From NCBI GenBank assembly GCA_945952025.1, contig CAMFGW010000014.1, positions 1 to 64,000 on the forward strand: a stretch of 64,000 nt of DNA. Reading direction: 5' to 3'. The notes under the pieces are model-generated. The model worked only from the letters and a program-made list of their open reading frames with translations, made no database searches and was not told where the DNA came from. Positions 37,936-46,449 of this stretch are shown here, one piece after another. Source of the DNA: an uncultured Paracoccaceae bacterium (GTDB lineage: Bacteria > Pseudomonadota > Alphaproteobacteria > Rhodobacterales > Rhodobacteraceae). Position numbers and translations under genes: made by a program. The stretch's first letter is position 1; each line of letters opens with the position of its first letter.

Positions 37936-40314
37936 ATGGCTTCGATCAGGGACATCATGGACACTATGGACTACGGCCCCTCGCCCGAGGCGAGCGGCGA
38001 GGTGCGCGCCTGGCTTAGGGGTCACGCGGGCGGGATCGGCCATTTCATCGACGGGGCGTTCACCAAGCCAAAGGCGCCCCTGGTTGATGTGCTGAACCCC
38101 GCGACGGACGAGGTCATTGCGCGGCTTTCGCATGCGGGTGCCGCCGAGGTCGACCGGGCCGTCGCCGCCGCCCGCGCCGCCCAGCCGGGGTGGGCCGCGC
38201 TCGGCGGCCACGCCCGCGCCCGCTACCTTTACGCCATTGCCCGCCATATCCAGAAACGCGAGCGGTTCCTTGCGGTCCTCGAGACGATGGACAACGGCAA
38301 GACCATCCGCGAGACGCGCGACATCGACGTGCCGCTAGTCGCGCGCCACTTCTATCATCACGCGGGCTGGGCCGAGCTGGTCGAAAGCGAGTTTCCGGGG
38401 ATGGGGCCGGTCGGCGTCTGCGGGCAGGTGATCCCGTGGAACTTCCCGCTTCTGATGCTGTCCTGGAAGGTGGCGCCCGCGCTCGCGGCCGGCAATACGG
38501 TGGTCCTGAAGCCCGCCGACCTGACGCCCCTGACCGCGCAGGCCTTCGCCGAAATCTGCGCCGAGGTCGGGCTGCCGAAGGGGGTCCTGAACATCGTCCA
38601 GGGCGGGGCCGAGACGGGCGCGCTAGTCACGGGGCACAAGGGCGTCGACAAGGTCGCCTTCACCGGCTCGACCGCCGTCGGCCGCGCAATCCGCCAACAG
38701 ACGGCAGGGTCGGGCAAGAAGCTGACGCTGGAACTGGGCGGCAAGTCGCCCTTCGTGGTCTTCGAGGATGCCGACCTGCATGGCGCGGTCGAGGGCGTGG
38801 TGGATGCGATCTGGTTCAACCAGGGCGAGGTCTGCTGCGCCGGTTCGCGCATCCTGGTGCAGGAAAGCGTGGCGGCGCGGTTCTTCGACCTTCTGCGCGC
38901 GCGGCTTCAGACGCTCAGGGTCGGCGATCCGCTCGACAAGTCTACGGATGTGGGCGCCGTCGTGTCGCACCGGCAGCTGACCCGAATCCGCGACCTGGTG
39001 GCAAGCGGGGTGGCCGATGGGGCCTTGCTTCACAGTGCCGACGTTGAGCTGCCCGCGACTGGCAGCTTCTGTGCGCCCGGCTTCTTCACCGGCACGGCGC
39101 CCGCCCACCGCGTCAGCCAGGAGGAAATCTTCGGGCCCATCGCCACCACGCTGACCTTCCGCACCCCGGGCGAGGCGGCCGAACTGGCCAACGACACGCG
39201 TTACGGGCTTGCCGCCTCGGTCTGGTCGCAGGACATCGACCGGGCGATTTCGGTCGCGTCGGGGATCAAGGCGGGGGTCGTCTGGATCAACGGCACCAAC
39301 ATGTTCGACGCGGGCGCGGCCTTCGGCGGCATGCGCGAAAGCGGCTTCGGGCGCGAGGGCGCGCGCGAGGGGCTGGCTGAGTATCTGGCGCCGGAGGCGC
39401 GCCGGAAAGGCTCGCCCAGGCCCGCGCCGGGGCAGGTGCCCGTTGCCGCTCCGCAGGGTGATGGCGTGGCGGACGGGATCGACGTGACCGCCAAGCTTTA
39501 CATCGGCGGCAAGCAGGCGCGCGCGGACGGCGGGCAAAGCTACACGGTGCGCGACGCTTCGGGCGCTGTTATGGGCCAGGCCGCGCTCGCCAATCGCAAG
39601 GATGTCCGCAACGCGGTCGAGGCGGCGGCCAAGGCCGGCGGCTGGGGCGGGGTCACGGCGCACAACCGGGCGCAGGTGCTGTATTATCTGGCCGAAAACC
39701 TGGCGCAGCGGGCCGAGGAATTCGCCGCGCTCCTCGCTCGCGCGACGGGTGCCACGCCCCGGTCGGCGCGGGCCGAGGTCGAGGCGGCGATCGCCCGGAC
39801 CTTCTGGTATGCCGCGCAGGCCGACAAGGTCGACGGCGCCGTCCACGCCACCAAGTCGCGCCATGTGACGCTGGCGGTCAACGAGCCCTGGGGGGTGATG
39901 GGCCTCGTTGCCCCGGACGAGGCGCCGCTTCTGTCGATGCTGTCGCTGATGCTGCCGCCGCTCGCGATGGGCAACCGCGTGGTCGTGGTCGCCTCGCAGA
40001 GCCACCCGCTGATCGCCGCACGCTTCATGCAGGTGGTCGAGACGTCGGACCTGCCGGCCGGTGCCGTCAACATCCTGACCGGCGCGCGGGACGAGCTGGC
40101 CGAGGTGCTGGCGCTGCATGACGAGGTGGCGGCGCTTTGGTATTGTGGCGATGCCGCAGGCGTCGGTCGGGTGGAGCGGGCGTCGAGCGGCAACCTGAAG
40201 GCGGTTTGGACCGACGGCGGCCAGAGCCGCGACTGGGTCCGGGACGGTCAGGGCCGCGAGTGGCTGCTCAGGGCGCGGCAGGTCAAGACGATCTGGCTGC
40301 CCTATGGGGAGTAG
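37936..40314 (+). CDS. Two-module aldehyde dehydrogenase
   Basis: This 792-residue protein has a complete ALDH module (about 40-480): VIPWNFPLLMLSWKVAPALA, FTGSTAVGRAI, ELGGKSPFVVFEDADL, the catalytic Cys near 299 in NQGEVCCAGSR, and EEIFGPIATTLTF. A second, partial ALDH-like module (about 515-790) with NEPWGVMGLVAPDEAPLLS and LPAGAVNILTGARDELAEVL lacks an evident catalytic cysteine. Next to deoC it probably oxidises the acetaldehyde released from deoxyribose-5-phosphate. This long form beside deoC recurs in alphaproteobacteria. Confidence 0.9.
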   Translation: MASIRDIMDTMDYGPSPEASGEVRAWLRGHAGGIGHFIDGAFTKPKAPLVDVLNPATDEVIARLSHAGAAEVDRAVAAARAAQPGWAALGGHARARYLYAIARHIQKRERFLAVLETMDNGKTIRETRDIDVPLVARHFYHHAGWAELVESEFPGMGPVGVCGQVIPWNFPLLMLSWKVAPALAAGNTVVLKPADLTPLTAQAFAEICAEVGLPKGVLNIVQGGAETGALVTGHKGVDKVAFTGSTAVGRAIRQQTAGSGKKLTLELGGKSPFVVFEDADLHGAVEGVVDAIWFNQGEVCCAGSRILVQESVAARFFDLLRARLQTLRVGDPLDKSTDVGAVVSHRQLTRIRDLVASGVADGALLHSADVELPATGSFCAPGFFTGTAPAHRVSQEEIFGPIATTLTFRTPGEAAELANDTRYGLAASVWSQDIDRAISVASGIKAGVVWINGTNMFDAGAAFGGMRESGFGREGAREGLAEYLAPEARRKGSPRPAPGQVPVAAPQGDGVADGIDVTAKLYIGGKQARADGGQSYTVRDASGAVMGQAALANRKDVRNAVEAAAKAGGWGGVTAHNRAQVLYYLAENLAQRAEEFAALLARATGATPRSARAEVEAAIARTFWYAAQADKVDGAVHATKSRHVTLAVNEPWGVMGLVAPDEAPLLSMLSLMLPPLAMGNRVVVVASQSHPLIAARFMQVVETSDLPAGAVNILTGARDELAEVLALHDEVAALWYCGDAAGVGRVERASSGNLKAVWTDGGQSRDWVRDGQGREWLLRARQVKTIWLPYGE

Positions 40315-40344
40315 GTCAGCCCGGGTGACTTTCTGACCGCCAGC

Positions 40345-40500
40345 CTATCCGAAGGGCCAGACCAGGATCGCATCCAAGGCCGACTTGACGTGGGCCGGAG
40401 CGATGACAAGGGCAAGTGTCGCGGCGTAGGCCAGAAGGAAGATCGTCACGGCCACATAGCCGGACTGTGGTTGATGCGGTTGGCGGAGCAGCGTTTTCAT
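40345..40500 (-). CDS. Small membrane protein, 51 residues
   Basis: This short reading frame is supported by AAAGGA seven bases before its ATG (40498-40500) and by a coherent product: a polar N-terminus MKTLLRQPHQPQSGY, one transmembrane helix VAVTIFLLAYAATLALVIAP, and an amphipathic tail ending VWPFG. It sits between the aldehyde dehydrogenase and the Lrp gene, on the Lrp strand. No family is recognised. Confidence 0.6.
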   Translation of the reverse strand: MKTLLRQPHQPQSGYVAVTIFLLAYAATLALVIAPAHVKSALDAILVWPFG

Positions 40501-40621
40501 CGTGCAATCCTTTGATCCTGTGCGGCATCGGACCGCAATTTCGTCGCCGCCATCGGCGGGCGGCGACTCGACCTTGGCTTAAGTCTAGCAAGATTGTCGT
40601 GTATATTGGATTCCAAAGGTT

Positions 40622-40656
40622 GGCGCCAAAAGAGAAGGATTTTCTCTCAAGGCGCC
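40622..40656 (-). terminator. Hairpin directly after the Lrp stop codon
   Basis: GGCGCC (40622-40627) and GGCGCC (40651-40656) flank AGAGAA-N5-TTCTCT (40631-40647), giving a long imperfect stem that begins at the Lrp stop. On the minus strand a short T-run lies inside the 3' arm. It is probably the terminator of the Lrp gene. Its inner part resembles the GAGAA-N5-TTCTC element at 41862. Confidence 0.45.
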
Positions 40657-41136
40657 TCAGCGCGCGAGCGTGTCGACCGGATAGGCCGTGGAGAACTTTA
40701 TCCGCTCCATGGCGAAATGGCTGGTAACGTTCTTGATCGGCACCGCAGCCGTCAGGCGCTTGTAAAGCCTGTCGAAGGCCATCATGTCGGCCACGGACAC
40801 GCGCAGCAGGTAGTCGATTTCCCCGGCCATACGGTAGACCTCCATGATCTCGGGGATCGTGTCGACCGCGTTGGCGAAGGCGTCGCGCCAGTCGGCCGAA
40901 TGGTCCGGCGCCTCGATCCCGACGAAGACGGTCAGGCCAAAGCCCAGCTTGGTCGGATCGGCCAGGGCCACCCGCCCGGTCAGGACGCCGGCGGCTTCAA
41001 GCTTCTGGATGCGCTTCCAGCAGGGCGTCTGCGACAGGCCGACCTTGTCGGCGATCTGGGCGATGGGAAGCGTTGCATCACGCATCAGCTCTGCCACGAT
41101 CTTGCGGTCTATCAGGTCCAGATCCGTCACGGTCAT
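40657..41136 (-). CDS. Lrp/AsnC-family transcriptional regulator
   Basis: This 159-residue regulator has the wHTH LDLIDRKIVAELMRDATLPI and ADKVGLSQTPCWKRIQKLEA, then a RAM domain with LGFGLTVFVGIEA, IMEVYRMAGEIDYLLRVSVA and FAMERIKFSTAYPV. The ATG at 41136 follows AAAGG; the longer frame to 41235 adds a poorly conserved leader. It is divergent from the Rrf2 gene. The regulated target is unknown; the nearby sulfate genes are more likely under Rrf2 control. Confidence 0.9.
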   Translation of the reverse strand: MTVTDLDLIDRKIVAELMRDATLPIAQIADKVGLSQTPCWKRIQKLEAAGVLTGRVALADPTKLGFGLTVFVGIEAPDHSADWRDAFANAVDTIPEIMEVYRMAGEIDYLLRVSVADMMAFDRLYKRLTAAVPIKNVTSHFAMERIKFSTAYPVDTLAR

Positions 41137-41255
41137 GCTGCCTTTCAGGCCCCGGCTTGCGGGCCCGGCGGCCAGAATGCACCAAACCGGGCCGAAGTCC
41201 ATAATGACCGAGGGTGGCAACATCAAGGGCGGCACGGCCTTCTTAGTGTCTGTTT

Positions 41256-41273
41256 TTCCACGGGTTTATGGAA
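41256..41273. promoter_or_regulatory. Inverted repeat between divergent lrp and rrf2
   Basis: TTCCA (41256-41260) and TGGAA (41269-41273) are separated by eight bases in the 211-base divergent spacer. The position suits an operator acting on both genes. No independent copy was found to support it. Confidence 0.3.
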
Positions 41274-41347
41274 TTTTCTGCCTGAACGCGGCGCCTGCGA
41301 CGCAATCCCGACATTGATTCTCGTCTTTCCACGGCCTAGTCTGGCCC

Positions 41348-41803
41348 ATGATCACGCAAAAGATGAAATATGCCCTCAAGGCGCTGCTCGTCCTTGCCGA
41401 CGAAGCGGCCAAGGGCCAGCCCGAGCCCCTGACGATCGAAGAGATCGCCAAGCGTTCGGACACGCCCAAGCGCTTTCTTGAGCATATCCTGCTAGAGGTG
41501 CGCAACGCCGGCGTGATCGCGTCGATCCGGGGCAGGGCCGGCGGCTACGTGTTGATCAGGAAGCCGACCGATATCTCGATCTCGGAACTTCTGCGCACCA
41601 TCGATGGGCCGATCGCGCCCTTGCCCTGCCTGTCGCGGCGCGCCTATCAGCGCTGCGAGGACTGCGCCGACGAGGCGACCTGCCGCATCCGCAAGGTCTT
41701 TGCCGAGGTCTTCTGGTCCTACCTGGTCATGATCGACTCCCTGACGCTCCAGGACATGCTGCGGCAGGGCGGGATCCCCGATCTGACCCCGGGCAGCGCC
41801 TAA
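41348..41803 (+). CDS. Rrf2-family transcriptional regulator
   Basis: This 151-residue protein has the Rrf2 winged helix (KMKYALKALLVLADEA, LTIEEIAKRSDTPKRFLEHI and RGRAGGYVLIRKP) and a cysteine cluster PCLSRRAYQRCEDCADEATC (four Cys) that could bind a metal or Fe-S cluster, or sense thiols. Rrf2 members such as IscR and CymR control Fe-S or cysteine metabolism. Placement directly upstream of the sulfate transporter suggests a sulfur-responsive repressor acting on the palindrome at 41862-41876. Confidence 0.9.
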   Translation: MITQKMKYALKALLVLADEAAKGQPEPLTIEEIAKRSDTPKRFLEHILLEVRNAGVIASIRGRAGGYVLIRKPTDISISELLRTIDGPIAPLPCLSRRAYQRCEDCADEATCRIRKVFAEVFWSYLVMIDSLTLQDMLRQGGIPDLTPGSA

Positions 41804-42124
41804 GCGCCCTGAAACACACGAGTTTGCAGCGGCCGCTGTTGGCGGGCCAAGGTCCGGCGTGGAGAAAATTATTCTCTATATACGACAAACTTTGGCGTGA
41901 ATATTCCGTTGCAATACTCGACCTGTCCTGTCGTTATTAAGGCCATTCCACCACCGGTCCCGGACCGGCAGCGAAGGAGAGGCGTGATGACGACCGGTGT
42001 GCTCAGGTGCAACAGCAGGGGGCCACGAGTGACATGTTGGCCAACCAACGCACCGACCATTGCGGACCTCGCGCCCGATGGGGAAATCCCCTCGCCCCTT
42101 TCCAGACTTCGACAGGATAAGATC
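41804..42124 (+). promoter_or_regulatory. Promoter and leader region of the sulfate transport operon
   Basis: The 321-base gap contains an AT-rich core (41860-41940) with the operator-like palindrome and a TATATAC just after it. Next comes a GC palindrome CCGGTCC-C-GGACCGG (41954-41968), and then a strong ribosome site AAGGAGAGG before an ATG at 41987 that is in frame with sbp. It is a regulated leader; no named riboswitch was recognised. Confidence 0.55.
41862..41876. promoter_or_regulatory. Operator-like palindrome GAGAA-N5-TTCTC
   Basis: GAGAA and TTCTC frame AATTA, overlapping the AT-rich promoter core upstream of sbp. Symmetry, position and the adjacent TATATA fit a repressor site for the neighbouring Rrf2 protein; binding is an inference. 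Confidence 0.45.
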
Positions 42125-43171
42125 ATGTCTGCCACCCTCACCCTTGTCGGGGCCGCGACGCCCCCGGCCTTCGCCAGCCGCTTCAGAACCCTTGCGGCCA
42201 CGCTCACGCTTGCGCTCGTCGGGCTGGTCGGCGTGCCGGCCCAGGTCTCTGCCGAAAGCCTGCTGAACGTCAGCTATGACCCGACGCGCGAACTTTACCG
42301 CGACATCAACCAGGCCTTCACGGCCTGGTGGACGGCGCAGGGCCATGAGGCCCCCACCCTCGGACAGTCGCACGGCGGATCGGGCGCCCAGGCCCGCGCG
42401 GTGATCGAGGGGCTGGATGCCCAGGTGGTGACGCTGGCGCTTGCCGCGGACATCGACAAGATCGCCGCCGCTGGCAAGTTGCCTGCCGACTGGCAGTCGA
42501 AGCTGCCGCACAACGCGTCGCCCTATACCTCGACCATCGTGTTCCTGGTGCGCAAGGACAATCCCAAGGGCATCAAGGACTGGGGCGACCTTATCAGGGA
42601 CGGGGTCGAGGTCATTACTCCGAACCCCAAGACCTCGGGCGGGGCGCGGTGGAACTACCTGGCGGCCTGGGCCTGGGCGCAGAAGACCGGCACGGACCCG
42701 CAGGCCTTCGTCAAGGCGCTTTATGAACATGTGCCGGTGCTGGACAAGGGCGCGCGCGACGCGACCACGACCTTCGCCCAGCGCGGCATCGGCGACGTCC
42801 TGCTGGCCTGGGAAAACGAAGCCTACCTCGCGCAGAAGGAGTTGGGCGACGATCAGTTCGACGTCGTCGTCCCGTCCGTGTCGATCCTGGCCGAACCCCC
42901 GGTCGCGCTGGTCGATGCCAACATCAAGACCGACGACCAGCGCAAGCTGGCGGAAGCCTACCTGAACTTCCTCTATAGCCCGGAAGCCCAGGCGATCATC
43001 TTCAAGGACTATTACCGGGGCTGGGACACGTCGAAGGCGGCGCCCGAGGATGTCGCCCGCTTCCCGAAGCTGGACCTTGTCGACATATCGGCCTTCGGAG
43101 GCTGGAAAGAGGCGCAGGCCAGGCACTTCGCCGACGGCGGCATCTTCGACCAGATCTACGTGGCGAAGTAG
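42125..43171 (+). CDS. sbp: Sulfate ABC transporter periplasmic substrate-binding protein
   Basis: This 348-residue binding protein of the Sbp/CysP family has [46 protein letters not shown]-like [49 protein letters not shown] and [13 protein letters not shown]. The ATG at 42125 has AGGATAAG upstream and gives a long signal peptide ending PAQVSA. An in-frame ATG at 41987 would add 46 residues. It starts the sbp-cysT-cysW-cysA operon. Confidence 0.93.
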   Translation: MSATLTLVGAATPPAFASRFRTLAATLTLALVGLVGVPAQVSAESLLNVSYDPTRELYRDINQAFTAWWTAQGHEAPTLGQSHGGSGAQARAVIEGLDAQVVTLALAADIDKIAAAGKLPADWQSKLPHNASPYTSTIVFLVRKDNPKGIKDWGDLIRDGVEVITPNPKTSGGARWNYLAAWAWAQKTGTDPQAFVKALYEHVPVLDKGARDATTTFAQRGIGDVLLAWENEAYLAQKELGDDQFDVVVPSVSILAEPPVALVDANIKTDDQRKLAEAYLNFLYSPEAQAIIFKDYYRGWDTSKAAPEDVARFPKLDLVDISAFGGWKEAQARHFADGGIFDQIYVAK

Positions 43172-43233
43172 TCCAACCCCCTGACCCAACAGGGCCGGCA
43201 GGACATGCCGGCCCGGCCAGCAAAGGAAATTTG

Positions 43234-44070
43234 ATGGGCAAACCTCTCATCCATCGCTCCCCGATCCCGGGCCTCGGGATCAGCGCGGGGATCACGCTGA
43301 CGCTTCTGTCCCTCGTGGTGCTGTTGCCCATCGGTGCCCTTCTGGCGAAGGGCGCCGCTGCCGGTCCCGAGCGGCTTTGGGGCGAGGTCAACAGCGCCCG
43401 GATATGGGCCTCGCTCTGGCTGTCGTTCCGCCTGTCCTTCCTGGCGGCCGCGTTCAACCTGGTCTTTGGCGTCGCCCTGGCCTGGGTACTGGCGCGCTAT
43501 CGCTTTCCGGGGCGCCGCCTGATCGACGCGGCCGTCGACCTGCCCTTCGCCCTGCCCACCGCCGTTGCAGGCATCGCGCTGACCGCGCTTTACGCGCCGA
43601 ACGGGGTCTTTGGCGCGGTGGCGCGCGAGCTGGGCTTCAAGATCGCCTACACGCCCCTTGGCATCCTCATCGCGCTGGTCTTCGTGGGCCTGCCCTTTGT
43701 CGTCCGCACCGTCCAGCCCGTGATCGACGAGATCGAGCGCGAGGTCGAGGAAGCCTCGGCCACGCTGGGGGCGAGCCGGGCGCACACCATCCGGCACGTC
43801 ATCCTGCCGATGCTCGCCCCCGCGGCGCTGACCGGCTTTGCGCTGGCGCTGGCGCGGGCTGTCGGCGAATACGGCTCGGTGATCTTCATTGCGGGCAACC
43901 TGCCGATGAAGACCGAGATCGCGCCCCTCCTGATCGTCATCAAGCTGGAAGAGTTCAACTATGACGGCGCGACGGCCATCGGCATCGCCATGCTGGTCAT
44001 CTCTTTCCTCATGCTTTTCGTCATCAACGCGATCCAGGTCTGGAGCCGCCGGAGAATCGGATATGTCTGA
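43234..44070 (+). CDS. cysT: Sulfate ABC transporter permease CysT
   Basis: This 278-residue permease has about six membrane helices and the binding-protein-dependent permease loop EEASATLGASRAHTIRHVIL. Also seen are DLPFALPTAVAGIALTALY and RAVGEYGSVIFIAGNLPMKT, typical of CysT/CysU. AAAGGA precedes the ATG at 43234. The stop overlaps the cysW start by eight bases, so the two permease subunits are coupled. Confidence 0.95.
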   Translation: MGKPLIHRSPIPGLGISAGITLTLLSLVVLLPIGALLAKGAAAGPERLWGEVNSARIWASLWLSFRLSFLAAAFNLVFGVALAWVLARYRFPGRRLIDAAVDLPFALPTAVAGIALTALYAPNGVFGAVARELGFKIAYTPLGILIALVFVGLPFVVRTVQPVIDEIEREVEEASATLGASRAHTIRHVILPMLAPAALTGFALALARAVGEYGSVIFIAGNLPMKTEIAPLLIVIKLEEFNYDGATAIGIAMLVISFLMLFVINAIQVWSRRRIGYV

Positions 44071-44926
44071 CACCGCCCCCGCCACCTTCCGCGTCGCCAC
44101 CGAGGAAAGCCCGCTCTTCCAGGTCATTCTGACCGTCATCGTGCTGGCGCTGCTGGTCCTTCTGCTCTTTGCGCCGCTTGTTGCCGTCTTCTACGAGGCG
44201 CTCGGCAAGGGGTGGGTCACGGCCGTGACCTCGCTGGCCGACCCCGAGGCGCTGTCGGCCATCCGCCTGACGCTGACCGTCGCGGCCATCGCCGTGCCGC
44301 TCAACACGATCTTCGGGATTGCCGCGGCCTGGCTCATCACCAAGTATGACTTTCGCGGCAAGGCCCTGCTGATCACCCTGATCGACCTGCCCTTTTCGGT
44401 CTCTCCGGTGGTTGTCGGGCTTTGCATCGTCCTGACCTTCGGGGCAAACAGCTGGATCGGCGCCCTTCTGGTCCAGGCTGGCCACCCCGTCGTCTTTGCC
44501 CTGCCGGGCATCGTGCTCGCCTCGATGATCGTGACCTTTCCCTTCGTCGCGCGCGAGCTGATCCCGGTGATGGTCGAACAGGGCCGGGCCGAGGAAGAGG
44601 CGGCGCTGACGCTTGGCGCGTCGGGCTGGCGCACCTTCCGGACCGTGACGCTGCCGAACATCCGCTGGGCGCTTCTTTACGGCGTCCTTCTGTGCAACGC
44701 CCGCGCGATGGGCGAGTTTGGCGCGGTTTCCGTCGTCTCGGGCAAGATCCGGGGCCAGACGGCGACCATGCCGATCACGATCGAGATGCTTTACAACGAA
44801 TATCTGTCCGTTGCGGCCTTCGCGCTCGCCGCCGTTCTGGCCTGCCTTGCCTTCGTGACGCTGGCGCTGAAGACCTTCCTTGAAATCCGGCATGCCGACG
44901 CGCTTGCTGCCGCGCGCCGCCACTAG
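44063..44926 (+). CDS. cysW: Sulfate ABC transporter permease CysW
   Basis: This is the second permease subunit, 287 residues, with helices from VILTVIVLALLVLLLFAPLV onward, DLPFSVSPVVVGLCIVLTFG, the EAA loop EEEAALTLGASGWRTFRTV and NARAMGEFGAVSVVSGKIRG. It starts within the end of cysT. It forms the membrane channel with CysT, driven by CysA. Confidence 0.95.
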   Translation: MSDTAPATFRVATEESPLFQVILTVIVLALLVLLLFAPLVAVFYEALGKGWVTAVTSLADPEALSAIRLTLTVAAIAVPLNTIFGIAAAWLITKYDFRGKALLITLIDLPFSVSPVVVGLCIVLTFGANSWIGALLVQAGHPVVFALPGIVLASMIVTFPFVARELIPVMVEQGRAEEEAALTLGASGWRTFRTVTLPNIRWALLYGVLLCNARAMGEFGAVSVVSGKIRGQTATMPITIEMLYNEYLSVAAFALAAVLACLAFVTLALKTFLEIRHADALAAARRH

Positions 44927-44935
44927 GGGGAACCG

Positions 44936-45655
44936 ATGCATATCGACATCGACGAAATCTCGAAACTCTTCGGCACCACCGCAGCGCTGAGCCCGGTCTC
45001 GCTTGCCATCCCGTCGGGCGCGCTCGTGGCCCTTCTCGGGCCGTCGGGGTCCGGGAAGACGACGCTGCTCAGGATCCTCGGGGGGCTCGAGTTCCCGACA
45101 TCGGGTCGGGTCCTTTTCGACGGGCAGGATGCGACGGGCCTGTCGGTGCAGGACCGCCGCGTGGGCTTCGTCTTTCAGAGCTACGCGCTTTTCCGGCACA
45201 TGACGGTCTTTGACAACATCGCCTACGGCCTGAACGCCCGCCCCCGCGCAACCCGGCCGCAGAAGGCCGAGATCGCCCGCCGCGTGACGAAACTTCTGGA
45301 GCTGATCCAGCTTCCCGACATCGGTGCGCGCTATCCCTCGCAACTCTCGGGCGGGCAGCGGCAGCGCGTCGCCCTTGCCAGGGCGCTGGCCATCGAGCCG
45401 CGCATGCTGCTTCTTGACGAGCCCTTCGGCGCGCTGGACGCCAAGGTCAGGAAAGAGCTTCGCCAGGGCCTGCGCGACCTCCACGACACCACGGGCCTGA
45501 CCACGATTTTCGTGACCCATGACCAGGAAGAGGCGATGGAGCTTGCCGATCTGGTGGTCGTCATGTCGATGGGACGGATCGAGCAGATCGGCAAGCCGCA
45601 AGACATCCGGGCCAAGCCCGCGAGCGCCTTCGTGCGGGAGTTCATAAGCGCCTAG
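44936..45655 (+). CDS. cysA: Sulfate ABC transporter ATP-binding protein (short form)
   Basis: This ATPase subunit has the Walker [18 protein letters not shown]-loop [20 protein letters not shown], signature [20 protein letters not shown], Walker [17 protein letters not shown] and H-loop [13 protein letters not shown]. At 239 residues it lacks the C-terminal TOBE/regulatory domain present in CysA of about 350 residues. Right after its stop the sequence turns into transposase remains, so the tail may have been lost by IS insertion, or this is a naturally short form. Confidence 0.92.
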   Translation: MHIDIDEISKLFGTTAALSPVSLAIPSGALVALLGPSGSGKTTLLRILGGLEFPTSGRVLFDGQDATGLSVQDRRVGFVFQSYALFRHMTVFDNIAYGLNARPRATRPQKAEIARRVTKLLELIQLPDIGARYPSQLSGGQRQRVALARALAIEPRMLLLDEPFGALDAKVRKELRQGLRDLHDTTGLTTIFVTHDQEEAMELADLVVVMSMGRIEQIGKPQDIRAKPASAFVREFISA

Positions 45656-45676
45656 GGTCCCGTCCGGGGCGCGCAT

Positions 45677-45832
45677 TGGTCTGACAACGAGCGCTACCAC
45701 GAGAGCCTGCACAAAGTGACGCCCGCCGACGCCTACTTCGGCAGGGCCGCAGCCATCATCAAAGAGCGCGAAAGGATCAAGCGACCGACCATCGACTATC
45801 GGCGCTTGCAACAGCTCAAGCGCGCCACCTGA
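45677..45832 (+). pseudogene. IS3-family transposase C-terminal remnant
   Basis: A 51-codon open stretch ending in TGA encodes the C-terminal pattern of IS3-group OrfB integrases: ERYHESLHKVTPADAYFGRA, then a basic tail ERERIKRPTIDYRRLQQLK. The catalytic DDE core and the 5' part of the gene are missing. It begins about 20 bases after cysA. Confidence 0.8.
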
Positions 45833-45955
45833 ACATCAACCCCTCACGAGCCCGACACTCCGCCAATCTACGGCGCGAGTCGCGCCAATTGTGCCGACAA
45901 CGACAACTTTACCAAGGGCCGAATAGACGACGAGAACCCACGTGTTTCATCTGCC

Positions 45956-46084
45956 CTGGTCTACAATTTCACCCCAAGGCTCAAGACGCTGAACCGCCTC
46001 ATACCTTACGACAAAATCTGGACATCAGAGCCAAATCGTTTCATCCTAAATCCGATCCGCCAGAGGCTGGGACTGAACATCTAG
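45956..46084 (+). pseudogene. IS481-type transposase C-terminal remnant
   Basis: The frame ending at TAG (46082-46084) reads VYNFTPRLKTLNRLIPYDKI, then WTSEPNRFILNPIRQRLGLN, a degenerate version of the tail I associate with IS481-group transposases of Rhodobacterales (RRLKTLxGLTPYE...WTSEPxRF). A few residues are missing after PYD, and the upstream part is unrecognisable, so it is a decayed copy. Confidence 0.7.
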
Positions 46085-46128
46085 GGTCAGGACTCGTTCT
46101 GGTTTCATAGCCAGAGCGAGTCCTGACC
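46085..46128. repeat. Long inverted repeat at the IS remnant end
   Basis: GGTCAGGACTCGTTCTGG (46085-46102) faces CCAGAGCGAGTCCTGACC (46111-46128) with 17 of 18 positions pairing around TTTCATAG. It starts one base after the remnant transposase stop and is probably part of the IS terminus. Confidence 0.7.
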
Positions 46129-46243
46129 ATAGAATCGGAAAGTATGGTGTCATCCTCAATTGATACCAAAGTGATACCCAAGAAAACCTGCTGTGAAAGT
46201 TCGCATAAGCGATCTGCCCCATTCTGCAAGTGTTTTCAATGAG

Positions 46244-46293
46244 TTAAATGGTGCCCAGAGCCGGAATCGAACCAGCGACACGCGGATTTTCAA
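46244..46293 (-). other. tRNA-Phe 3' half: left attachment site of element A
   Basis: Read on the minus strand, 46293 to 46249 is a tRNA-Phe from the anticodon loop (TTGAAAA, anticodon GAA) through the TTCGATT T-loop to the acceptor end CTCTGGGCACCA. The 5' half is absent: upstream sequence cannot pair to make the anticodon stem or D-arm. The first 24 bases (46244-46267) recur at 61835-61858. It is an integration duplicate, not a functional tRNA gene. Confidence 0.85.
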
Positions 46294-46410
46294 GCCGTCC
46301 ACCGACGCAGGAAATCAACCGGTTGCGCGGCGTTTTCCCGTCAAACCCCCTACGGGAAATCAAGCACTTAGGGGGCGATTGTCAAACCGGTTTTCGGGCG
46401 ATCCTGACAT

Positions 46411-46449
46411 AAGAAAAACCGTCGAGGGGGCGGCCACCCACCTCGACGG
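46411..46449 (-). terminator. Rho-independent terminator on the minus strand at the left end of element A
   Basis: CCGTCGAGG and CCTCGACGG form a perfect nine-base-pair stem, followed on the minus strand by TTTTTCTT. No minus-strand gene lies upstream of it for more than 4 kb, so it would end an antisense or short RNA that starts near or within the Rep-like gene. Confidence 0.65.

Noticed and set aside
41880-42124. Known riboswitch or sul1-type RNA before the sulfate operon
   Set aside because: No recognised conserved core could be matched by eye; kept only as a regulatory leader.
44024-45811. Minus-strand open frame of about 595 codons across cysW/cysA
   Set aside because: Low-complexity charged translation opposite two secure transporter genes; no family features.
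46249-46293. Functional tRNA-Phe gene
   Set aside because: Only the 3' half is present; the D-arm, the 5' acceptor strand and the 5' anticodon stem are missing, so it is an att duplicate.
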